64,000 nt of DNA from Anaerolineae bacterium (GTDB lineage Bacteria; Chloroflexota; Anaerolineae; Anaerolineales; UBA4823). A program made the translations under genes and the position numbers. The stretch lies in contig QOQU01000001.1 of NCBI GenBank assembly GCA_003327455.1, positions 322,337-386,336 on the forward strand. Reading direction: 5' to 3'. The stretch's first letter is position 1. Every line of letters begins with the position of its first letter. Positions 58,308 through 64,000 of the stretch are shown in pieces. The notes beneath the pieces are model-generated. The model searched no databases, was not told the origin of the DNA, and saw only the letters and a list, made by a program, of their open reading frames with translations.

Positions 58308-61108
58308 TCTCCCAACCGATCTATCGCCTCCGCGCCAGTGAAGTTTACGGCGCTCTGGAAACCTCGCCGCAAGGGTTAAGCGCAGCGCAGGTGACAGAGC
58401 GCCTTTCGCTGTATGGCAAAAACGTCATTCACGAACCACCGCCGCCGCCATGGTGGAGTAAACTGCTTGTTCACACCATTCACCCGATGGCAATCCTCTT
58501 GTGGGTGGCAGGCATTCTAGCCCTGATTGTCGGCGAGATCAGCCTGGCATTTGTGATCTGGTCGGTGGTGGTGGTCAACGCAGCCTTTTCTCACTGGCGG
58601 GAATATCGCGCCAATCTGGCAATTGCCAGCTTGAAGGAGGTTCTCCCCACTTATAGCCGCGTGCTCCGCGAGGGGCAGGAAATCTTAATTCCGACGCCTG
58701 AAATCGTGCCGGGCGATATCCTTGTCCTGGCAGAGGGCGATAATATTGCTGCGGATGCGCGCGTGGTGCAGGAGTATGGTTTGCGCGTCAACCAGGCAAT
58801 CCTGACTGGCGAAGCCATGCCAGCCCGCAAAACAGCCGATGCCTCGCTGCGCGAGGAAATCAGTGAACTGGAAAGACCCAATCTGGTTTTTGCCGGCACG
58901 TCTGTGTTCAGCGGCACAGCAAAGGCGGTGGTGTACGCCACCGGTATGCTAACCCAGTTTGGGCGAATCACCCATCTCTCCGGCACGGTAGAAGAGGAGC
59001 CTTCTGCCCTGCAGCGAGAAATTATCCGTCTCACCCGGCGCTTATCCATCATCGGGTTGGGGATCAGCAGTCTGGTTTTCTTTGTCGGCGCCTTTGATCC
59101 CGAAGTTCAGTTGTTTGAACCGCAAAACCGCCTGATCCAGGCTTTCCTTTTTGCCCTGGGCATTCTGGTTGGGGTTGTGCCCGAAGGCTTGCCGGCAACC
59201 CTTTCGCTTTCTCTGGCAATGGCAGCCCAGCGCCTGGCGCAACGCGGTGTTTTGGTCAAGAAGCTGGCAACGGTCGAGACACTGGGCAACATCTCGGTCA
59301 TCTGCACCGACAAGAGTGGAACCCTGACCCAGAATCAAATGACTGTGCGGGAAATCTGGGTGAGCGATGTCAAATTGAGCGTGAGCGGCATTGGCTATGA
59401 ACCGCAAGGTGAGTTAATCCCTGAAGCGCACTCGCGGTTGCTGCAATCCAGTCTCGACCTGTTGCTGACGGCAGCCAGCTTATGTAACAATTCTCGCTTA
59501 ATCCCCCCCAGCCTGGAGCATCCCTACTGGTCTGCCTTAGGCGACTCGACCGAGGCGGCCCTGCGCGTCGTTGCCCGCAAAGGTGGGATTGCTGAAGAAG
59601 CCCTCCAGAGGAGATACCCTCGCTTACACGAAATCCCCTTCGAGGCGCGCCGCAAGCGGATGACTACCATCCATCGCTGGGGCAGGGAGGAAATCGCTTT
59701 TGTCAAAGGCGCCCCGCGCGAAGTCTTGCAACTCTGCCAGACCTGGCAGTACGGTGACCAGGTCTTGCCGTTGGAAGATGCGGTGCGGGAAAAAATCCTG
59801 AGCGCCAATGACGATTATGCCCGCAACGCCTTGCGCGTCCTGGCCTTTGGTTATCGCATTCTGCCGCCGCGCAGCAGTTATGCCGAGCAAAACGTGGAGC
59901 GCGACCTGACCTTTTTGGGCTTAATGGCAATGCACGATCCACCGCGCCCCGAAGTCGCCCGCGCTGTTCAAATTTGTCAACAAGCGGGCATCCGCATCAT
60001 CATGGTCACTGGCGATTACGGGCTGACGGCTGAAAGCATTGCCCGGCGGATTGGAATGCTGCAAACCCCCAACCCCACCATTGTCACCGGGGTCGAGCTG
60101 GAAGAAATGAACGAAGTCCAACTCCAGAATCTGCTGGAAAAAGAAGTCATTTTCGCCCGGATGGCGCCTGAACACAAACTACGCCTGGTGGCCGCCTTAC
60201 AAAACAAGGGAGAAGTGGTGGCCGTCACCGGTGATGGCGTAAACGACACGCCAGCCTTGCGCAAGGCGGACGTTGGCGTGGCGATGGGGATTGTCGGTAC
60301 GGATGTGGCGCGCGAGGCAGCCGATGTCATCCTGACCCAGGATAATTTCAGCACAATTGTCGATGCCATTCAGGAGGGGCGGGCAGTTTACGACAATATC
60401 CGCAAGTTCATGGCCTATATCTTCACCAGCAATGTCCCGGAACTGGTGCCTTTCATTCTCTCGGCCATCGCTCAAATCCCGCTGGCACTCACGGTGCGCC
60501 AGATTCTGGCCATTGATATGGGTACAGACATCTTGCCGGCTCTGGCTTTAGGGGCGGAAAAACCCGAACCGGATATCATGACTCGTCCTCCTCGAAAGCG
60601 CGGTCAACCGATCATCGACCGCCATTTACTGATGCGTTCCTTTGCCTGGTTGGGGGTGATCGAAGCGGGCTTATGTTACCTGGGCTTTTTCTACGTCTAT
60701 GCCCGGACGTACAATATTCCTCTGGAGCAGTTTCTTGCTGCCGGAAGTGCCATTCCCACTCTGCTGCATGCGGTTCCCCCTCACGTGCATGTTTTGGCAG
60801 TGACCATGTTTCATGCCGGGGTGGTGATGGCACAGGTCGGGAATGTCCTCGCCTGTCGCTCTGAGCGTCTGCGCGTGAGTGAGGTGGGCTGGTTTTCAAA
60901 TCCTTTAATCTGGTGGGGGATTTTAGCCGAAATTGCGTTAATATTAATCTTGATTTACGTCCCACCCCTGGCGGATATGTTTGACCACCAGCCCTTACCG
61001 CTGGAGTATTGGTTCCCACTGGCATTGTTTGCCCCGTTACTGTACGGTTTGGATCGAATGCGCAAACAACTCAGCTACTTTTTCCATTGGCTTAAGACGA
61101 GTCGGTGA
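58304..61108 (+). CDS. P-type cation-transporting ATPase, type II-like
   Basis: 934 residues, normal length. Cation ATPase N-terminus (SPQGLSAAQVTERLSLYGKN), TGEAMPA (actuator), PEGLPATLSLSLAMAAQRL in helix M4, the phosphorylation site ICTDKSGTLTQNQM (Asp near residue 344), KGAPREVL (nucleotide site), MVTGDYGLTAESIARRIGM and AVTGDGVNDTPALRKADVGVAMG. The M4 PEGLP pattern groups it with Ca2+/Na+,K+-type pumps rather than heavy-metal pumps. The exact ion is unknown. It is translationally coupled to the permease gene and is followed 39 bases later by the first TrkA-type gene. Confidence 0.93.
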   Translation: MISQPIYRLRASEVYGALETSPQGLSAAQVTERLSLYGKNVIHEPPPPPWWSKLLVHTIHPMAILLWVAGILALIVGEISLAFVIWSVVVVNAAFSHWREYRANLAIASLKEVLPTYSRVLREGQEILIPTPEIVPGDILVLAEGDNIAADARVVQEYGLRVNQAILTGEAMPARKTADASLREEISELERPNLVFAGTSVFSGTAKAVVYATGMLTQFGRITHLSGTVEEEPSALQREIIRLTRRLSIIGLGISSLVFFVGAFDPEVQLFEPQNRLIQAFLFALGILVGVVPEGLPATLSLSLAMAAQRLAQRGVLVKKLATVETLGNISVICTDKSGTLTQNQMTVREIWVSDVKLSVSGIGYEPQGELIPEAHSRLLQSSLDLLLTAASLCNNSRLIPPSLEHPYWSALGDSTEAALRVVARKGGIAEEALQRRYPRLHEIPFEARRKRMTTIHRWGREEIAFVKGAPREVLQLCQTWQYGDQVLPLEDAVREKILSANDDYARNALRVLAFGYRILPPRSSYAEQNVERDLTFLGLMAMHDPPRPEVARAVQICQQAGIRIIMVTGDYGLTAESIARRIGMLQTPNPTIVTGVELEEMNEVQLQNLLEKEVIFARMAPEHKLRLVAALQNKGEVVAVTGDGVNDTPALRKADVGVAMGIVGTDVAREAADVILTQDNFSTIVDAIQEGRAVYDNIRKFMAYIFTSNVPELVPFILSAIAQIPLALTVRQILAIDMGTDILPALALGAEKPEPDIMTRPPRKRGQPIIDRHLLMRSFAWLGVIEAGLCYLGFFYVYARTYNIPLEQFLAAGSAIPTLLHAVPPHVHVLAVTMFHAGVVMAQVGNVLACRSERLRVSEVGWFSNPLIWWGILAEIALILILIYVPPLADMFDHQPLPLEYWFPLALFAPLLYGLDRMRKQLSYFFHWLKTSR

Positions 61109-61147
61109 AAACCCGGCGGATAAATTGTCGATGTCAGGAGGATTGAG

Positions 61148-61807
61148 ATGAAGATTATTGTGATGGGATGCGGTCGAGTCGGTGAGCAATTTGCCCGCCT
61201 GATGGATGCCGAAGGTCATGAGGTGACAGTCGTGGATACCGATGAAACCGCCCTGGAAAAGATGAAACAAGGCTTCGGCGGGCGGGTGATCGTGGGGGTG
61301 GGCTTCGATCGCCAGATTCTAATCCAGGCGGGAATCGAGCAGGCAGAAGCCTTTGCTGCCACCAGCAATTCCGATAACGCCAATATCATCGCCGCCCGCA
61401 TTGCCCGCAATATCTTTCATGTGCCAAAAGTTGTCGCCAGCCTGTACGACCCGCGGCGAGCAGAAATCTACCGCCGGTTGGGTTTGTTGACCTTTTCTTC
61501 CACTGCCCTGGGAGCTGAGCGGGTGCGTGAGCTCTTGACCTACCAGGAGTTGGAGCCGATGATGACGTTTGGCAGCGGCGAAGTCGCACTGGTCAACATC
61601 GAAGCCTCGCCCCTCCTCGAAGGCAAACAGGTGCGCGACCTGACCATCCCAGGAGAAATCCATGTTGTTTCGATCTCGCGCCAGGGTCAAGCCCTCCTGC
61701 CTCTGCTGGGTACCACCATACAGGCGAGAGACATCATCTATATTGCCGTCCTCACCTCGGCTCTGGATCGTTTGAAAGCGCTGTTAGGCTATGCAGAAGG
61801 AGTGTGA
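61148..61807 (+). CDS. TrkA/KtrA-type potassium channel regulatory protein
   Basis: 219 residues. RCK_N Rossmann domain: KIIVMGCGRVGEQFARLMDAEGHEVTVVD (GxGxxG loop and acidic strand end), with ATSNSDNANIIAARIA. A C-terminal TrkA_C domain (~135-215) contains EGKQVRDLTIPGEIHVVSI. It binds NAD(H) or ATP and gates a K+ transporter. The stop lies just before the start of the second TrkA-type gene. Confidence 0.94.
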   Translation: MKIIVMGCGRVGEQFARLMDAEGHEVTVVDTDETALEKMKQGFGGRVIVGVGFDRQILIQAGIEQAEAFAATSNSDNANIIAARIARNIFHVPKVVASLYDPRRAEIYRRLGLLTFSSTALGAERVRELLTYQELEPMMTFGSGEVALVNIEASPLLEGKQVRDLTIPGEIHVVSISRQGQALLPLLGTTIQARDIIYIAVLTSALDRLKALLGYAEGV

Positions 61808-61809
61808 AA

Positions 61810-62478
61810 ATGTTTGTAATCATTGTTGGCGGTGGAAAGACCGGCTCCTTTTTAACCGGGCATTTACTCCAGCTTGGTCATCGCGTGCGGTTAATCGAAA
61901 ATCGACCGATGATTGTAGAACGGTTGATTGGCGAATTTGGGCGAGAAGTCGTCTTGCTTGGAGATGGCAGTTCGCCAAATATCCTCGAACAGGCTGGCAT
62001 TCAAGAAGCGAATGTACTGGCAGCCGTTACCGGAGAAGATGAGACCAACCTGGTGGTTACCACCCTGGGGCGCTTCGAGTTTCATGTGCCGCGCACCATT
62101 GCGCGGGTGAATAACCCTAAAAATGCCTGGTTATTCAATCCAGAGATGGGGGTGGATATCGCCGTCGATCAGACCGATATCATGGCGAAATTGATCGTAG
62201 AAGAAATGTCCCTTGGGGACATGATGATCCTGCTGCGCCTGCGCAGTGGTGAATATTCTATCGTTGAGGAACGCGTCGATCCACAAGCCGTTGTGGTTCA
62301 GAAGGCAATTAAAGATATCCAGTTTCCTTCCAATTGTACTTTGGTGGGTATCTTCCGCAACGATCAATTGATCATCCCCAAGGGAGATACGGTCTTCGAG
62401 CCGTATGATGAGGTCATCGCGTTAGCCCACACCCACCAAATCGGGCAGTTAGCCGGCTTGTTCGGCGCGCAACCCTAG
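61810..62478 (+). CDS. Second TrkA/KtrA-type potassium regulatory protein
   Basis: 222 residues from the ATG at 61810, chosen because AGGAG is seven bases upstream; a GTG at 61804 is the alternative. RCK_N domain: VIIVGGGKTGSFLTGHLLQLGHRVRLIE, then LAAVTGEDETNLVVTTLGRFEF. The C-terminal TrkA_C domain contains FPSNCTLVGIFRNDQLIIPKGDTVFE. Two tandem, diverged TrkA proteins may form a hetero-octameric ring on one transporter. The 3' end overlaps that of the polX-like gene by four bases. Confidence 0.93.
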   Translation: MFVIIVGGGKTGSFLTGHLLQLGHRVRLIENRPMIVERLIGEFGREVVLLGDGSSPNILEQAGIQEANVLAAVTGEDETNLVVTTLGRFEFHVPRTIARVNNPKNAWLFNPEMGVDIAVDQTDIMAKLIVEEMSLGDMMILLRLRSGEYSIVEERVDPQAVVVQKAIKDIQFPSNCTLVGIFRNDQLIIPKGDTVFEPYDEVIALAHTHQIGQLAGLFGAQP

Positions 62479-64000
62479 GCCAGATCGCCTGATCGTCTTC
62501 CCGCCAGCCAGTCCAGCAGGCGTTGGGTTGACCAGGTGTTGATGACCGAGTCGGCGGTAACCCAGGCGCGGCGGGCAATCGTGACACCGAAATGCAGCAG
62601 GTCAAAGTCGCTTTCGGCATGGGCATCGGTGTTGATTGCCAGCAAACCCTCCATTTCGGCAAAACGCCGCGCATAGAGATCGTCCAGATCCAGACGGGAG
62701 GGATGGGCGTTGATTTCCAATGCCACGCCGTGCTCCCGCGCTGCCTTTAAGACGGCCTCCATATCCAAATCCGCTCCCTCGCGGTTGGGGAACATCCTGC
62801 CCGTTGGGTGACCGATCACATCCACATGGGGATTGCGAATGGCGCGCAGCAAACGTTCGGTCACCTGCTGGCGAGGCTGACGCAGGCTGGTGTGCATGGA
62901 AGCAGTCACCAGGTCGAATTCGGCAAGGACCGCATCGGGAAAATCCAGGCTGCCATCGGCGCGGATTTCGACTTCAATACCGTGCAACAAGCGCAGCGAA
63001 TCCCCGACTTCTGCCTGCACCTGACGGATTTCCTGGCGCTGTTGTCGAGCCGCTTCAACGGTTAACCCGCCGGTGATAGCAAGGCTTGCCGAATGATCAC
63101 TGATGACCAGCACCTGGCGACCGCGTCGGCGGGCAGCTTCAGCCAGTTCGCGCACCGATAATTTCCCATCACTCCAGGTGGTATGGGCATGCAGTTCGCT
63201 GCGGATGTCCCCTAATTCGATTAAGTTTGGCAGATGTCCCTCTAAAGCGGCTTGAATTTCGCCGCGATCTTCACGCAACTCAGGGGGAATCCAGGTTAAG
63301 CCCAACAGGGTATACACCTCTTCTTCGTTAGCGCAAAGCACCTCACCACCATCTTTGCGGGTCAGTGCATGTTCGGAAAGGGAGAAACCCTGCTTGAGCG
63401 CCAGCTCCCGCAGGCGTACATTGTGATCTTTGGAGCCGGTGGCATACTGCCAGGCAGTGCCAAACCGTTCGGGCGGGTGAACCCATAACTGAGCGCGCAA
63501 GCCCTGCCCGTATTCGACGCTGCTTTTTGTGTCGCCTGCTGCCACCACCCGCGTCACTTCGGGGTCATTCAGGAAAGCTTCCATGATGGCTTTTGAATCG
63601 CTGGCAGCCGCCAGAAGGTCAATATCGCCAACGGTGGAACGACCACGCCGTAAACTCCCCGCCATTTCAACCCGCTGGACACCCGGCAGAGCTTGAAGGC
63701 GGGCAATCAATCTCTGGGCAAAGGGGTAGGCGCGCCCGATGGGAATCCGCTCCGAGCGGCGTTTATAGGCTTCGATGCCGGCCAGGATGCGCACTTCGGA
63801 TTTTTCGCCCATGCCTGGCAAAGTGCGCAGTTTGCCCGCTCGGGCGGCCTCCTCAAGCTCTTGCAGGGTGGTGATGCCCAATTCTTTCCAAAAGAGGGTG
63901 ATCTTTTTCGGGCCTAAATCCGGCACGGGCAACATCTCAGCCAGACTGGGCGGCACTTCTGCCGTCAGCTTTTCCAGAAAGCCTAATTTTCCGGTGGTGA
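62475..64000 (-). CDS. polX: PolX-type DNA polymerase/PHP domain protein, 5' end cut by the window edge
   Basis: 508 codons are visible and the frame is open to the right edge (TTGKLGFLEKLTAEVPPSL precedes the first internal start), so ~60 N-terminal residues are missing. Helix-hairpin-helix region: LPVPDLGPKKITLFW, LRTLPGMGEKSEVRIL. Polymerase X core: VEMAGSLRRGRSTVGDIDLLAAA (metal Asp pair DID). C-terminal PHP domain: ELHAHTTWSDGKLSVRELAEAA, ISDHSASLAI, HGIEVEIRADGSLD, NTDAHAESDFDLLHFGV. PHP-PolX enzymes fill gaps in base-excision repair, with a 3'-5' exonuclease in the PHP part. All metal-binding His/Asp seen are intact. Confidence 0.93.
   Translation of the reverse strand, partial: TTGKLGFLEKLTAEVPPSLAEMLPVPDLGPKKITLFWKELGITTLQELEEAARAGKLRTLPGMGEKSEVRILAGIEAYKRRSERIPIGRAYPFAQRLIARLQALPGVQRVEMAGSLRRGRSTVGDIDLLAAASDSKAIMEAFLNDPEVTRVVAAGDTKSSVEYGQGLRAQLWVHPPERFGTAWQYATGSKDHNVRLRELALKQGFSLSEHALTRKDGGEVLCANEEEVYTLLGLTWIPPELREDRGEIQAALEGHLPNLIELGDIRSELHAHTTWSDGKLSVRELAEAARRRGRQVLVISDHSASLAITGGLTVEAARQQRQEIRQVQAEVGDSLRLLHGIEVEIRADGSLDFPDAVLAEFDLVTASMHTSLRQPRQQVTERLLRAIRNPHVDVIGHPTGRMFPNREGADLDMEAVLKAAREHGVALEINAHPSRLDLDDLYARRFAEMEGLLAINTDAHAESDFDLLHFGVTIARRAWVTADSVINTWSTQRLLDWLAGRRSGDLA

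Overview
The window is one contiguous piece of a bacterial chromosome, most likely from an anaerobic member of the Chloroflexota class Anaerolineae. This is an inference from several features together. They are an F420 biosynthesis operon, Thr/Pro-rich 'TPTP' and 'ATEAP' linkers in exported proteins, ECF sigma/anti-sigma pairs with a DUF5667-like partner, a BMP-type lipoprotein, and a CO dehydrogenase/energy-converting hydrogenase cluster. No rRNA, tRNA, CRISPR array or insertion sequence was recognised.

Left part (1-13315). A secreted protein that runs off the left edge is translationally coupled to a TadE-like protein, next to an ECF sigma factor and its DUF5667-like membrane partner. A tight four-gene F420 operon follows (cofE, a pyrophosphatase-like/FbiB-type reductase fusion, cofD, cofC; 4147-7427), then PEP carboxylase, an MFS transporter, methylglyoxal synthase, an FtsB/DivIC-like protein and an Fe-S protein.

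Accessory island (13493-24349). Two divergent pairs look like genome-defence genes. One pair is an HNH nuclease coupled to a methyltransferase-HIT fusion. The other is a 1230-residue protein of unknown fold followed by a 1651-residue DEAH helicase with zinc clusters and a DUF1998-like C-terminus, an arrangement resembling Druantia type III.

Energy metabolism (24406-37410, all minus strand). cooF and cooS lie upstream of cooM-L-K-X-U-H, a complete membrane-bound [NiFe] hydrogenase. Together they predict CO oxidation coupled to H2 evolution and ion pumping. Upstream of these, and read in the same direction, is a redox operon for a PCYCGC lipoprotein, two CuA-motif cupredoxins (one fused to cytochrome c), a NapH/NosR-like polyferredoxin and a DUF1573-like membrane-anchored protein. 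The last gene carries an in-frame UGA directly after a Cys codon, followed by a perfect bacterial SECIS-like hairpin. It is best read as an undescribed selenoprotein with a Cys-Sec pair, and is the most interesting item in the window.

Right part (37692-64000). A second ECF sigma/membrane partner pair, an MFS permease, a DegV protein, a Roadblock/V4R pair behind a near-consensus promoter, cell-envelope genes (dolichol-phosphate-mannose-synthase-like glycosyltransferase, LCP protein, sugar transferase, flippase) around ksgA, a NUDIX gene coupled to a molybdenum hydroxylase operon, a BMP-type binding lipoprotein, a five-gene cation/potassium operon (unknown protein, APC-type permease, P-type ATPase, two TrkA-type proteins), and a PolX-type polymerase/PHP gene cut by the right edge.

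Most operons are packed with 4-base ATGA or GTGA stop/start overlaps. Three of the promoters I can propose carry an extended -10 box of the form TGGTAWAAT.
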